From Flavobacterium fluviatile (GTDB lineage Bacteria; Bacteroidota; Bacteroidia; Flavobacteriales; Flavobacteriaceae), in the NCBI RefSeq assembly GCF_010645065.1, contig NZ_JAADZW010000007.1, positions 124,001-188,000 on the forward strand: DNA of 64,000 bases. The letters run 5' to 3'. Positions within the stretch are counted from its first letter, which is position 1. Each line of letters starts with the position of its first letter. The position numbers were made by a program, and so were the translations under genes. Below, piece by piece: positions 45,468 through 55,461 of the stretch. The notes beneath the pieces were generated by a model. The model worked only from the letters and a program-made list of their open reading frames with translations, did not search any database and was not told the DNA's origin.

Positions 45468-46547
45468 ATGAAAAAGAGTATTCTACTATTACTATTAGCC
45501 GTTACTTCATTTTATTCCTGTAAAAACGAGCATAGCAATTTACCAGATGGTTTATATGCTGATATTGAAACGAACAAAGGACATATTATAGTTGCATTAG
45601 ATTATAAAAAAGCCCCGGTAACTGTTGCTAATTTTGTAACACTGGCAGAAGGAAAAAATGAATTTGTAACGAAAGATTACCTGAAAAAAAAGCCTTTCTT
45701 TGACGGATTGAAATTTCACAGGGTTATTGAAAATTTCATGATTCAGACCGGGGATCCGGAAGGAACAGGCTCTGGAGATACCGGTTATAAATTTAAGGAT
45801 GAATTCTCAGATTTAAAATTTGATAAACCTGGTATTCTGGCAATGGCCAATAACGGTCCGGGGACAAATAGCAGCCAATTCTTCATTACACATGTAGAAA
45901 CTCCATGGCTTGACAATAAACATACTATTTTTGGGCATGTTGTTGATGCAAAAGATCAGGAAGTCGTTAACAAAGTACTTCAGGATGATACCATTGTTTC
46001 TGTAACTATTATCAGAAATGGTGAAGAGGCAAAAAAGTTCGATGCTGTAAAAGTATTTCATGATTATTTTTCAGAGATTGCAAAAGAACAAAGTAAGTAT
46101 GCCGGCATTCAAAAAGAAAAAGCAGCTTCATTGACTGCCTTGAAAGCAAAAGCTACAAAAACAAATAGTGGCTTACAATATGTAATTACTGAAAAAGGTT
46201 CAGGAAAAAAGCCGGCTGCAGGCACACAAGTTTACATTAGCTACTCAGGTTTTTTAGAAGACGGAACTTTATTTGATTCAAGCTCTCCGGATATATCAAA
46301 AACATTTGGAAAGTTTATTCAGGCAAAAGCGGATGCAAACGGATATCAGCCAATACCTTTCACAGCGGGAAGTAAACAAGGATTGATCCCTGGATTTATT
46401 GAAGGAATTGAGCAGCTCTCTTTTGGAGATAAAGCGGTTATTTTTATTCCGTCACATCTGGCATATGGCGAATCCGGAGCCGGAGGTGTAATTCCGCCAA
46501 ATGCAAATATTATTTTTGAAATTCAACTATTAGAAAAGCCACAATAA
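45468..46547 (+). CDS. Cyclophilin-FKBP fusion peptidyl-prolyl isomerase (lipoprotein)
   Basis: A 359-residue lipoprotein ([13 protein letters not shown], Cys18). The cyclophilin domain (about 28-200) has [17 protein letters not shown] (catalytic Arg) and [15 protein letters not shown]. The FKBP domain (about 225-359) has [18 protein letters not shown] and [21 protein letters not shown]. The architecture is a dual-family PPIase, not just tandem genes. It is 16 bp after gldI. It probably folds outer-membrane or surface proteins in the periplasm. Confidence 0.9.
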   Translation: MKKSILLLLLAVTSFYSCKNEHSNLPDGLYADIETNKGHIIVALDYKKAPVTVANFVTLAEGKNEFVTKDYLKKKPFFDGLKFHRVIENFMIQTGDPEGTGSGDTGYKFKDEFSDLKFDKPGILAMANNGPGTNSSQFFITHVETPWLDNKHTIFGHVVDAKDQEVVNKVLQDDTIVSVTIIRNGEEAKKFDAVKVFHDYFSEIAKEQSKYAGIQKEKAASLTALKAKATKTNSGLQYVITEKGSGKKPAAGTQVYISYSGFLEDGTLFDSSSPDISKTFGKFIQAKADANGYQPIPFTAGSKQGLIPGFIEGIEQLSFGDKAVIFIPSHLAYGESGAGGVIPPNANIIFEIQLLEKPQ

Positions 46548-46583
46548 TTATTTTTAACCAACATTGATTAAAATCAATATACA

Positions 46584-47723
46584 ATGAAGCTTAAATTTTT
46601 ATTTCTTTTTTGCCTGGCAATATTTAATATTCAAGCGCAAACTACTAAAAAACCTGCACAGAGGCCAAAAGCCGCTACAACAAAGCCAGCGTCAAAAACA
46701 ACGACTAAGACAAATAATCCTGCTGAAGGTATTTTTGCTACTATTTCAACTACAAAAGGCGATATTGTTTTGACTTTGGAATATATAAAAGCACCTGTAA
46801 CAGTTGCAAACTTTATTTCTTTGGCAGAAGGTAAAAATCCAAATGTTAAAATAGAAAAACTGAAAGGCAAACCATTTTATGACGGACTAAAATTCCACAG
46901 AGTAATCAATGACTTTATGATTCAGGGTGGTGATCCTGATGGAAACGGCTCAGGAGGTCCGGGATATTCTTTTAAAGATGAATTCGTAAAAGAACTAATA
47001 TTTGACAAAGGCGGTATTTTGGCTATGGCTAATTCTGGTCCTGCAACGAATGGAAGTCAGTTCTTCATCACACACAAAGAAACTCCGTGGTTAAACGGAA
47101 AACACACGATTTTTGGGCATGTCGTTTCAGGAATGGAGAATGTGAATAAAATTGTTCAGGATGATATCATGAACAAAATAACTATTACACGCAAAGGCGC
47201 TGCTGCCAAAAAATTTGATGCATTAAAAGTTATTGCTGATGATGCTAAAAAAGAGGAAGCAAAAAAATCAGAAGCTCAAAAAGTAGTTAAAGACAAAGCG
47301 GCTTATTTTGCAGCCAACAAAGCAAAAGCTACTACAACTGCATCTGGGTTGAAATATGTGATTACACAAAAAGGTACTGGCGTTAAAGGAGCTGAAGGAT
47401 CTACAATTTATTTTCATTATGCAGGATATTTTGAAGACGGAAATCTTTTTGACAGCAGTATGGCTACTGTAGAAAAAGCATACGGAAAATATAATCCTAA
47501 CAGAGATGCACAGGGAGGATACAAATCATTTCCTTTTACTGTAGGTAAAAAAGATGGTATGATTCCCGGATTTATTGAAGCGCTAGATATGATGACAGAC
47601 GGAGATAAAGCCATCTTCTTTCTTCCTTCAAATTTAGCCTATGGAGAGAAAGGTGCCGGAGGAGTAATTCCGCCAAATGCAACCCTGATTTTTGAAATTG
47701 AAACCTCCAATAAGCAACAGTAA
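46584..47723 (+). CDS. Second cyclophilin-FKBP fusion peptidyl-prolyl isomerase
   Basis: A 379-residue paralogue of the previous gene. It has a signal peptide without an evident lipobox ([19 protein letters not shown]), so it is likely soluble in the periplasm. A Lys/Thr/Pro-rich linker precedes the cyclophilin domain ([17 protein letters not shown] and [16 protein letters not shown]). The FKBP domain ends with [21 protein letters not shown]. The gap to the preceding gene is 36 bp, and a strong terminator follows. The pair is probably a local duplication. Confidence 0.9.
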   Translation: MKLKFLFLFCLAIFNIQAQTTKKPAQRPKAATTKPASKTTTKTNNPAEGIFATISTTKGDIVLTLEYIKAPVTVANFISLAEGKNPNVKIEKLKGKPFYDGLKFHRVINDFMIQGGDPDGNGSGGPGYSFKDEFVKELIFDKGGILAMANSGPATNGSQFFITHKETPWLNGKHTIFGHVVSGMENVNKIVQDDIMNKITITRKGAAAKKFDALKVIADDAKKEEAKKSEAQKVVKDKAAYFAANKAKATTTASGLKYVITQKGTGVKGAEGSTIYFHYAGYFEDGNLFDSSMATVEKAYGKYNPNRDAQGGYKSFPFTVGKKDGMIPGFIEALDMMTDGDKAIFFLPSNLAYGEKGAGGVIPPNATLIFEIETSNKQQ

Positions 47724-47754
47724 AATTGTTTAAAACAAATTTATAAAACAAAAA

Positions 47755-47792
47755 GAGGCTGTCCAAAAAGCATGGGCAGCCTCCTATTTTTT
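47755..47792. terminator. Bidirectional terminator after the PPIase genes
   Basis: GAGGCTGTCC (47755-47764) pairs with GGGCAGCCTC (47774-47783) with one wobble pair around AAAAAGCAT. T-runs follow on both strands. It separates the convergent PPIase and beta-propeller genes. Confidence 0.9.
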
Positions 47793-47793
47793 G

Positions 47794-48996
47794 TTATCGG
47801 ATCAATTTTACATAGGCACTGTAGGCGTCGTCTTTGATAGAGGTCCGCAGGTAAACTTCGTTTTCGTCTTTTGTTTTAAATTCAAACTGAATTAAAGCAG
47901 CATCAGAAAAATAAAACAAGGATTCATCATCGCTGGCAAATTCAAAATTCGAAATTGGTCTGGTGGTTAATTTAACTTCTGATGCTATCTCACCATTCGT
48001 TAAGTCTATTTGAAAAAGTTTTCCTTTGCGGGTATATCCCCAAATGTTATCACTTTCTTCAATCATGTAACCTATATTATCCGCATTAAAATCTGTTTTC
48101 CATAATTGTGTTCCTGTATTTGCATCCAAAGCGTAGATTGAAGTAACTTCAGAACCTTGTGCTGCAAAGTATACTTTTTTGTCTTTACCAAATATATGTT
48201 CCCCTACATTATTTTGGTTTTCATCAAATTTAAATTCCCACAAAACATCTAATCTATCCGGGCTTAAAGCATAAATTGTATTTTTTTCATTAGCTATAAA
48301 TATAGTTTCCCCGTCAGTGGCAGGTTTTCCGGAAATGGCTGTTTCAAAACTTTTTTGGCTAAGAAGTTTTCCTGTATTTGCATCAAAACTATAAACATTT
48401 GACCCACCCTGGGTAAAAACTTTGTTGTCAAAAAAAAGAACCGGCATATCATTATTTGCGGAATCTAACTTGTAGCTCCATGCCAGACTGCCATCTTTTA
48501 CATTAAGAGCATAAATACTATTATTTGGACTTTGAGTCGTTATAAACAGTTTGCCATTATTGATGACCGGAATTTGATTTTTTAATATAATTTGATCTGT
48601 ACTATTACCAAATCTGGATTTCCAAAAAATTTCACCGGTTTGATTATCAATCGCAAAAATTTCGCCGTTTATAAACGGAACATACAAAACCCCATCAAGA
48701 AGCGTTACTCCGTTTGCGCACATTTCAGTAAAAGCATCTGTAGCTTTTACAGTCCAGGCAATTGTTTCAGATTCTAAATCAAATGTAAAAAGAGTGCCAT
48801 CGTAATCATAAATCAGGATTAAAGCTTCATCCAACGGAACCTTTTTTACCGGCCTTAATGTCTTATTAGTGAAAACATCAGCAGCTGAAACGGTATTTGC
48901 AGGATCAAGAGTTTCATTAGGTTTTGGTGTTGCCGGAACTTGTCCAAATACATTTACAACAGTAAATACAACTAGTAGGATTATATTTTTTTTCAT
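47794..48996 (-). CDS. Secreted PQQ-type beta-propeller protein
   Basis: A 400-residue protein with a signal peptide (MKKNIILLVVFTVVNVFGQ). Repeated beta-propeller blades show the characteristic xYAxDxxTGxxxW pattern (for example EIFAIDNQTGEIFWKSRF, YALNVKDGSLAWSYKL, YALDANTGTQLWKT). It resembles BamB-like or quinohaemoprotein-type propellers, but no PQQ-binding or dehydrogenase residues are visible. It is likely a periplasmic binding or assembly scaffold. It is convergent with the PPIase operon. Confidence 0.8.
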   Translation of the reverse strand: MKKNIILLVVFTVVNVFGQVPATPKPNETLDPANTVSAADVFTNKTLRPVKKVPLDEALILIYDYDGTLFTFDLESETIAWTVKATDAFTEMCANGVTLLDGVLYVPFINGEIFAIDNQTGEIFWKSRFGNSTDQIILKNQIPVINNGKLFITTQSPNNSIYALNVKDGSLAWSYKLDSANNDMPVLFFDNKVFTQGGSNVYSFDANTGKLLSQKSFETAISGKPATDGETIFIANEKNTIYALSPDRLDVLWEFKFDENQNNVGEHIFGKDKKVYFAAQGSEVTSIYALDANTGTQLWKTDFNADNIGYMIEESDNIWGYTRKGKLFQIDLTNGEIASEVKLTTRPISNFEFASDDESLFYFSDAALIQFEFKTKDENEVYLRTSIKDDAYSAYVKLIR

Positions 48997-49397
48997 TTTT
49001 CAGATTTGATTTTCGATTTGGGTAGAATTATTTGAAATGGAAATCTAATATTTAAATTAAAAAACTGGCTAAATTATAGATTCATTAAAACCAACAACCA
49101 AACAATATATATGCCAAATATAGTAAAAAACTATTATAGGGATTTTAGGAGTTTTCATAAGTTCACTTGATAGTGAATTAGAGTTCAAAAACAAGTTGAT
49201 TGGAAAGCGAAAACATTTTTATTTATATTTCTAGCTTTATTAAATTTAACTAGTGAACTCATTTCTATCGATAACATCCATTTGCTTTAAACAAATTTAG
49301 ATAAGGAATTCATTTGTTGCACTTGCCAAAAATGAGAAGACCGGAAAAAAAATTTATAAAATAAATTTCTTAAGTTTTTTTTGGTTGCTGTCAGGGA
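48997..49397. other. Intergenic region between the beta-propeller gene and the response regulator
   Basis: About 400 bp of AT-rich sequence. The right half has short imperfect palindromes around TTCACTTGATAGTGAA (49160-49175). No protein-like frame longer than 20 codons is seen. The left part should carry the beta-propeller promoter. Confidence 0.4.
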
Positions 49398-50051
49398 TTA
49401 TAAAAACGGTTCCGTTAGCCGGTGTTTAAATGAAAACAACACAAGTCCTACTTTTGATTTAATATTGAATTTTTCAAATAAAGCAGCCCTGTAAACTTCA
49501 ATGGATTTTATTGACAGATTCATAATTTCGGCCATCTGTTCATAGGTTAATTCTCTTTCATCACAAACTAATCTCAGGAAATCAAATTCTCGATGCGTTA
49601 AAACAATATTTTCCTTTTTTTCGTTATTGCTATCATAATTGCGCACGCGCTTAAGAATTTCAGAAACGTTGTTATACCCTATTTTAATAATGTTATCAAT
49701 AGCAAATTTCAAATCGTGAGCTGTACAATTTTTATGCAGAAACCCTCTGGCGCCATGATGGTAAGCAGCATCGATTATTTGTTCGTCAAGATGCTGTGTC
49801 AACAATAATACTTTAAACTCTTCCTCCTTTTCTTCCAGTGCCTGCAATACTTCAATACCGCTCATGTGTGGCATGGAATAATCCAGAATGTAGATATGTG
49901 GAGGCGGATTTATGGGTAGAGCCTGCAGGAAATCATCACCATTATCAAACTCTTGTATTACTTTATAGTTGCCCATTTTAGACAGCAATTCTTTTAAGCC
50001 TTGTCTCACAATAGAATGATCATCAATTATGCAAATAGTAGTATGTTCCAT
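49398..50051 (-). CDS. NarL/LuxR-type response regulator
   Basis: A 217-residue two-component regulator. The receiver domain has the acidic pair Asp10-Asp11 and phospho-acceptor Asp57 (YILDYSMPHMS). The conserved Lys lies in GFLHKNCTAHDL (about 109). The output is a LuxR-type helix-turn-helix (HREFDFLRLVCDERELTYEQMAEIMNLSIKSIEVYRAALFEKF). It starts 3 bp after the kinase stop, so the pair is one unit. Targets are unknown. The repeats upstream of the first gene of the operon are a candidate binding site. Confidence 0.92.
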   Translation of the reverse strand: MEHTTICIIDDHSIVRQGLKELLSKMGNYKVIQEFDNGDDFLQALPINPPPHIYILDYSMPHMSGIEVLQALEEKEEEFKVLLLTQHLDEQIIDAAYHHGARGFLHKNCTAHDLKFAIDNIIKIGYNNVSEILKRVRNYDSNNEKKENIVLTHREFDFLRLVCDERELTYEQMAEIMNLSIKSIEVYRAALFEKFNIKSKVGLVLFSFKHRLTEPFL

Positions 50052-50054
50052 GCT

Positions 50055-50828
50055 TTAAATTCTTTTATTTTCAAAAAGGGTAATTTTAGTTCCAGATCCT
50101 ATTTGGCTTTCTACAGCTAAAACATAGTTTATGCTATTGGCTCTGTTAATCATGTTTAGCAATCCTAAAGACAATTTACTTTTTTTATCTGCAAAATCAA
50201 ATCCTTTACCATTATCTCCAATTATCATTTTAAAATCAGGACTGGTGGTTATCAAAATACTCATTTTAGAAGCTTTGGCATGTTTAAAAACATTATTGAT
50301 ACATTCCTGAAAAATGCGGTAAATAATTATCTTTTCATTGTCATCAAATTTCTTAACCTCGATTTCTTCAAAGGAGTATATAATGTCAATTTTGGTATTT
50401 TTTTGCAATCGCTTTATTTCGGCAGCTATAGCTTTTATCACATCTTGCTGTAACAACAATTGACCATTTAAGGCATGACTGATACTTCTTATTGATTGTG
50501 ATAAATTAGTAACGGATTGTGACAATGGTTCTAATGTTTTTTGCAACTCAGGAGAATCTAGTTTAATATTTTCTATCTGAAAATTAATGTAGGTCAATTG
50601 CTGTCCGGCATCATCATGAAGATCCTGAGAAATATTATTGAGTACCTGCTCCTGCGTTTCAATTACAGTTTGGGTAATTCCTTTTTGGAAATCGAGATCT
50701 TTCTGATGCAGAAGTTCTGTGTATTTTTTTATCTTATTAAAATAAAGACGAATCAGAATAACACAAAAAAATAGTATTAAACCAATAAAGATAAAGGCTA
50801 TTATTATTCCTATTACGACTTGATTCAT
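50055..50828 (-). CDS. Membrane sensor histidine kinase (HisKA_3 type)
   Basis: A 257-residue kinase with one N-terminal helix (residues 4-30, GIIIAFIFIGLILFFCVILI). The HisKA_3 phospho-acceptor motif is SQDLHDDAGQQL (His71), and the ATPase N/G region includes NNVFKHAKASK and IIGDNGKGFDF. There is no periplasmic sensor domain; input may come from the membrane protein encoded just upstream. Its start overlaps that gene's stop by four bases (ATGA). Confidence 0.9.
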   Translation of the reverse strand: MNQVVIGIIIAFIFIGLILFFCVILIRLYFNKIKKYTELLHQKDLDFQKGITQTVIETQEQVLNNISQDLHDDAGQQLTYINFQIENIKLDSPELQKTLEPLSQSVTNLSQSIRSISHALNGQLLLQQDVIKAIAAEIKRLQKNTKIDIIYSFEEIEVKKFDDNEKIIIYRIFQECINNVFKHAKASKMSILITTSPDFKMIIGDNGKGFDFADKKSKLSLGLLNMINRANSINYVLAVESQIGSGTKITLFENKRI

Positions 50829-51463
50829 TTGTAATTATTTTTTTCTCTGTAAATGTAAATATTGATTAAAGTATAATAGGCGATACAAACTATATTAACA
50901 ATGAAGACATATAATGTAACCTGACCAAATAAAATTATTTTTGTAACCCCCAAGGGTTTGAATCCCAGTAATAATCCCATACCAAAAAAGAAATAAACGG
51001 GTGCAAACAAAAGCAGATAATTATTAGATAAAAAATACATTAAATTTTCTTCTTTCAACTGCTTATAACTTTCATAAATGAAAAGTGAGACATATAAAAG
51101 AGCACCAAAAACAAAGGTGTAATAATTATATTCGTCTGTTATTTCTATAACTATAAAATTGATAACAGAAAAAAGAATAAAAATGGACAGTATAATATTT
51201 GATATTTTTTTTCTGTTTAAGGTTTCTTTAAAAGCCAGCATCCAACAAATATCATGAAATACAATACTGATATTAAATGGTATTCGAATTGGCCTGTTAT
51301 TATATACTAATATAGAATTTACCAATTCCGTAAAAAAAACCACAAAAAGAATATACAGCAGATAGCGATGCATTTTAATTTTCCTTCGTAAATTCCATAA
51401 AGCAAAAAGCAGCGTTATTAAAACGCATGCTTTTATCGGATTTATGATATCTAGTATATTCAA
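50825..51463 (-). CDS. Multi-pass membrane protein of the two-component operon
   Basis: A 212-residue protein with about six or seven hydrophobic helices (for example ACVLITLLFALWNL and the VYFFFGMGLLLGF segment) and short loops. It resembles small seven-helix sensory membrane proteins but has no motif I can name. It overlaps the histidine kinase by four bases and follows the lipoprotein gene by 11 bp. A role as signal receptor or accessory for the kinase is inferred from this arrangement only. Confidence 0.7.
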   Translation of the reverse strand: MNILDIINPIKACVLITLLFALWNLRRKIKMHRYLLYILFVVFFTELVNSILVYNNRPIRIPFNISIVFHDICWMLAFKETLNRKKISNIILSIFILFSVINFIVIEITDEYNYYTFVFGALLYVSLFIYESYKQLKEENLMYFLSNNYLLLFAPVYFFFGMGLLLGFKPLGVTKIILFGQVTLYVFIVNIVCIAYYTLINIYIYREKNNYK

Positions 51464-51474
51464 ATTGGGTGTCG

Positions 51475-52116
51475 TTATAATGGTATATTAATACTATTTA
51501 GGAGATCCTTTTTTGATGGATCTGTTGAATAGTCAAAATATGATTCATTGACAGATTGTATATTATTAGGGTCAATAACCTGAATGACAATAACAGGGTC
51601 TTCAGATTTATCAATTATGGCAAAACTGAAATGAAATTCGACATTATTATCATCCTTAGCATAGTTTTTAGCCAGACTTCTTATTAAAGCTGTAGAAAAA
51701 CAATAAGTCCCCTTTTTATAATCTGGTACCATGCTCAGTCCCAAGACTTGTTGCTTTGTAGTATCAACAATCAATCTGAGATACTTATTGTATCCGTAAT
51801 CTTTAATGGTATCTTTTAGATGTCTCCAGCTTATAGAATACTTTCCTTTTTGATTAGTAACTTTCCCTTTTACTTGGTGAATCTTTAAAACAGCTTTTTC
51901 TAGTGTATCTTTACAGACACTGTCACCTTTCTCTTTCAGCCATGCTATTTTCTCATCTAAAGTAGTTTTGGCATAATAATCCGCTAAAGTTATACATTCA
52001 GGATTTAGAGTTGTCTTCTGTTCAACACTACTATTTGCCTCTTGGCTGTCTTCTTTTTCTTTTTTACATGCTGCAATGGTCAAAACAGCCATTAAAATTA
52101 GGGTACATTTTTTCAT
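51475..52116 (-). CDS. Lipoprotein of the two-component operon
   Basis: A 213-residue protein with a lipobox (MAVLTIAACKKEKED; Cys17). The mature part is mixed alpha/beta with no repeat or catalytic motif (STALIRSLAKNYAKDDNNVEFHFSFAI). It is the first gene of the lipoprotein-membrane protein-kinase-regulator operon. It could sense an envelope signal. Family unknown. Direct repeats lie upstream at 52191-52220. Confidence 0.7.
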   Translation of the reverse strand: MKKCTLILMAVLTIAACKKEKEDSQEANSSVEQKTTLNPECITLADYYAKTTLDEKIAWLKEKGDSVCKDTLEKAVLKIHQVKGKVTNQKGKYSISWRHLKDTIKDYGYNKYLRLIVDTTKQQVLGLSMVPDYKKGTYCFSTALIRSLAKNYAKDDNNVEFHFSFAIIDKSEDPVIVIQVIDPNNIQSVNESYFDYSTDPSKKDLLNSINIPL

Positions 52117-52427
52117 GATTAAAGTTATTTAAGGGGTTAATAATTTATATTTCAAATTTTGCAATTACCCAATTTCATCTACCTGGGTTAAACCCTATTT
52201 TATCAGATTTTAACCCTATTAATCAACATACCGGCTAAAATAGCAATTTTCCTCTAAATAACTCACATCCGGCTAAAATCCAAATTATTAGGCATAAAAC
52301 TATATATGTCTTAGGTGTTTACCCAAGTAATAAAATTAAAGGCTGAAGTAGTTTTGGAATAGAAATTATTAATAATGCAACCAGGCAGCTGAAAAGGGTA
52401 TTATAGAGTAAGCGAAATAAACATTAG
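52117..52427. other. Intergenic region with direct repeats
   Basis: About 310 bp. It contains the AACCCTATT pair at 52191-52220 and two copies of CCGGCTAAAAT at 52231-52241 and 52269-52279. It presumably holds the promoter of the two-component operon, and the right-hand part leads into the pseudogene. Confidence 0.5.
52191..52220 (-). promoter_or_regulatory. Direct repeat, candidate operator of the two-component operon
   Basis: AACCCTATT occurs at 52191-52199 and 52212-52220, exactly 21 bp apart (two helical turns). A 13-base core around the second copy also occurs, in the opposite orientation, upstream of the TPR gene at about 13263. This spacing suits a dimeric regulator, but no binding is shown. 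Confidence 0.45.
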
Positions 52428-52819
52428 AAATTATGCCTAGAGAAATTAAATCAGCAATTGCAAATACAAGATGCTATCCCAAATGATTTTAAAACCGATT
52501 AATAAAGCTAATTCCCCGCAGAAATTATAGCAGCTTACGTTACTATAAGGTTCCGCAAAGAATAAGCCAAATGCGGACAAGTCCAATTATTGTGGATTAT
52601 TATTTTTATATTAATGATTTTCACGCCTGTTTATTTGATGAAAATATCAGGAGTTTTGAAGAAAGGTTAACTCATTTTTTCAGCTGTTGGCTTTTTAATT
52701 TGGGCTTTTGCAACAGCGTCGCCTTATACACAAGATCTATTTGCTCCTTTGAATTAATTACTTCCGTGATATTGATTCTTTATACTTTATTGATACCACT
52801 TTTATATAAAGGACAATAG
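52428..52819 (+). pseudogene. Frameshifted membrane-protein pseudogene
   Basis: A coherent protein can be read across two frames. It starts with EKLNQQLQIQDAIPNDFKTD, then two stops, then FPAEIIAAYVTIRFRKE, a stop, then KCGQVQLLWIIIFILMIFTP and LMKISGVLKKG. Another stop follows, then LIFSAVGFLIWAFATASPYT, and a frameshift near 52752 into ELITSVILILYTLLIPLLYKGQ. Hydrophobic helices and a plausible short soluble N-terminus survive. Several nonsense codons and a frameshift rule out a functional gene. Intact homologues would be short Flavobacteria membrane proteins. Confidence 0.6.
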
Positions 52820-52878
52820 ACAATATTACATAATTTGTTTTCTAATATATATTAACATAAACTTTTAAATCACAAACT

Positions 52879-54183
52879 ATGAAAAATTTATTTGTCTTTT
52901 TACTGTCTTCTTTTAGTGTTGTAATGTTCGGGCAAAATGATCCGCCCGAATATATGAAAAAAGCAGTTGCTGAATATTATGAAGATATTGGCGGAAAAAA
53001 AAAGAATAATAGTATCAATCCTATTTTTACAGATACTACAATGATCCCCGAATTCATTATTATGGCAGATGGGATATCAAATTTCATAACTAGCCGTACA
53101 AGGCAGCAAGATGATAAAAATAATAAAATACTATTAACACCATCTGCATTAAATCATTTTTTTGCTTCAGAAATATCAAGTTATGTGACGTCTTCAAAAG
53201 ATCTTACTTTCCAAAAAGCTTATGCAGTGTTAAGTACTTCTGACAAAACATTGTTTTTAGGAGGCACATTTGATACCCGGAAAAAAGAAACAGATGCTGT
53301 CAGTTTTTTAATTACTACGGGGATCAAAGGCAAAGTTGATGATGATTTTACAGCAATTTATAAAAATGGAAAATTACAAAATGATTTAGGAATTAACATA
53401 AAGTTTCATTGTATAGGCAATGGCAGTATTTACTATGAAGAAGAACAAGAAAAAAAAATAAGCACTTTCCGTGAAAATATTATTGAAAAACTGATTAAAG
53501 AAACTGTTTATGATAATGCTCCAGATGACAAAACCGCTAAGGAAAAAGAAACAGATTTTTACAAAAAAATTGCCAAGGAAGAAGTGGATTATATACGAAA
53601 ATTTCGATTATACACCCTAAGTACAGATCATTGGTTTTCGTTTGAATCATATGTACCTGTTTCACCGCGTCAGTATGAAATAATAAATGATATATCAACA
53701 ACTGAAAGCAAAAAAGAAGATTTTTATCCATGGTATATTACTGCCGGCGCTACAAAATATTGGAAATGGAGCAGTGGACAGTCATGTTACATCAGTGGAT
53801 TTGGGAATATTAAAAACAATAATAATATAGAAACGGAAGCACTTACCAAATACACTTTTCCTGTATATAGTTCAGAGAATAGTGCTCTTATTGAAGAAAA
53901 TAAAACGGTTTATGGAGGTAATTTTCAACAATTCATAACCCCTTCTATAAGTGCTGAATTTGTTAGTTTTTTTGTCCTGGATGGTACATTTGGTTTGAGT
54001 TGCGGAGCAGATAAAACTTTTGGGAAATACGATACCTTAAACTGGAAACTTGGAATACCATTTAGTTTAAAAGATAAAGAAGGAAAACCATCTGTCAATT
54101 TTGAAGTTGCGTGGAAAGAAGTTGATAAACAACATTTTGTTGGAGTTAATGTCGGATTTACTTTTGGCAAATTCATACAGTGA
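52879..54183 (+). CDS. Secreted protein of unknown function, possible outer-membrane barrel
   Basis: A 434-residue protein with a signal peptide (MKNLFVFLLSSFSVVMFGQ). The N-terminal two-thirds are mixed alpha/beta and Lys/Glu-rich. The C-terminal part has aromatic-rich strands (SISAEFVSFFVLDGTFGLS and WKEVDKQHFVGVNVGFTFGKF) like the end of an outer-membrane barrel. No family is recognised. It begins a run of three same-strand genes with the metalloprotease and a small protein, with gaps of 132 and 33 bp. Confidence 0.75.
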   Translation: MKNLFVFLLSSFSVVMFGQNDPPEYMKKAVAEYYEDIGGKKKNNSINPIFTDTTMIPEFIIMADGISNFITSRTRQQDDKNNKILLTPSALNHFFASEISSYVTSSKDLTFQKAYAVLSTSDKTLFLGGTFDTRKKETDAVSFLITTGIKGKVDDDFTAIYKNGKLQNDLGINIKFHCIGNGSIYYEEEQEKKISTFRENIIEKLIKETVYDNAPDDKTAKEKETDFYKKIAKEEVDYIRKFRLYTLSTDHWFSFESYVPVSPRQYEIINDISTTESKKEDFYPWYITAGATKYWKWSSGQSCYISGFGNIKNNNNIETEALTKYTFPVYSSENSALIEENKTVYGGNFQQFITPSISAEFVSFFVLDGTFGLSCGADKTFGKYDTLNWKLGIPFSLKDKEGKPSVNFEVAWKEVDKQHFVGVNVGFTFGKFIQ

Positions 54184-54315
54184 TATAGTAAACAAGTTAA
54201 ACTTCATAGAAAAATAATATTTATCAATTGTACTTATTTGATAATTTATTTTTGTATTGATTTATCTCATCAATTTTTATAGAAATGTGACAACTAAATT
54301 AGTAATAAAATAAAA

Positions 54316-55428
54316 ATGGAAACAAAGAAAAAAACCACAACAGAGTCGGCTTTTGATTTAAATACATCAACATTTTTACCAGCTGAAGAATATAGACATG
54401 TTTACAACAATAAAGTAATCTGCGTTACAGATTCTAAAGGTTATCCTGAGCCACATAATAGCAGCCCGAATAAAATCAGGGTAGATGCCACAGATGGATT
54501 TATTCCACTTTGGGATTTAGGAGTGATACTGAACTGGCGATTCAGTAAATCATTTGATAGTTATTTTAAAAATCCGGAAGCTGCAAAAAATGGCGTCAGA
54601 GATCTTTTTCTGCAGGCAGCAATAGGGTGGAAAGATGCATGTCCTGTTAAATTTCATGAAGTGAAAGACGGCTGGGATTTTGAAATAGAAATGCACATAG
54701 AAGATTGTGATCAATCAGGCTGTGTGTTGGCATCAGCATTTTTCCCCGGAGCAGGCCAAAACACATTCTACATATATCCAACCATGTTCAAACAATCTTA
54801 TCAGGAACAAATAGAAACTATTCAGCATGAAATGGGACACATTTTTGGACTACGACATTTTTTCGCCAACATTAGTGAAACGAGATGGAAAAGCGAATTA
54901 TTTGGAACAGACACTCCTTTCTCCATTATGAATTATGGTGAGAAAAGTAAGTTAGAAAACAGCGACATTGAGGATTTAAAAAAATTGTATCAATTAGTAT
55001 GGAGCAATCAATTAACAGAGATTAATGGAACTCCTGTAAAGAAATTCGTTTCGTATCACATGATTGAAAGTAGAACAACGGGTTCTCTGAAATCAAACGA
55101 CTTAAATCTTGTGCAAATAAATGCTGATGCATCTTCGGACGGATCTATAAACTATTTAAGAGCAGATAATTATTACGTAGATCAGTTTTCATGCGTAATG
55201 CATGGATACAGTTATTACAGGCTTACCAACATGCACAATACAAGTGTAATTACAGGTTGTGTCACAAAAAGCTGGCTGTATGAAGGAAGAGAGGTTTTAG
55301 AGCATGTTCCCTTTACTTTAGAACCTGGAGCCTGGAAAACGTTTGGATGTTTTTTTGTAACACTGAGCCAGCCCATAACTTTTAAAATTTGCTCCTTTTA
55401 TGGTAACGTACAAAAATGTAAATGCTAA
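54316..55428 (+). CDS. Matrixin-like zinc metalloprotease without a signal peptide
   Basis: A 370-residue protein with the full metzincin motif HEMGHIFGLRH (His171, Glu172, His175, His181) and a Met-turn SIMNYG with Met205. These are the zinc ligands and catalytic base of matrixin-type proteases. The N-terminus is polar, with no signal peptide or lipobox, which is odd for this family. The C-terminal 130 residues (after about 240) form a separate beta-rich domain with a GYSYYRLTNMHNTS segment and several cysteines. It could be cytoplasmic or delivered by a non-Sec route. Confidence 0.85.
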   Translation: METKKKTTTESAFDLNTSTFLPAEEYRHVYNNKVICVTDSKGYPEPHNSSPNKIRVDATDGFIPLWDLGVILNWRFSKSFDSYFKNPEAAKNGVRDLFLQAAIGWKDACPVKFHEVKDGWDFEIEMHIEDCDQSGCVLASAFFPGAGQNTFYIYPTMFKQSYQEQIETIQHEMGHIFGLRHFFANISETRWKSELFGTDTPFSIMNYGEKSKLENSDIEDLKKLYQLVWSNQLTEINGTPVKKFVSYHMIESRTTGSLKSNDLNLVQINADASSDGSINYLRADNYYVDQFSCVMHGYSYYRLTNMHNTSVITGCVTKSWLYEGREVLEHVPFTLEPGAWKTFGCFFVTLSQPITFKICSFYGNVQKCKC

Positions 55429-55461
55429 GGAGTAAATAATTAAAAAACGTATTCTTATTTT

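Noticed and set aside
52571..52819. Intact 82-residue gene
   Set aside because: Its residues only make sense when joined with another frame; it is part of a frameshifted pseudogene.
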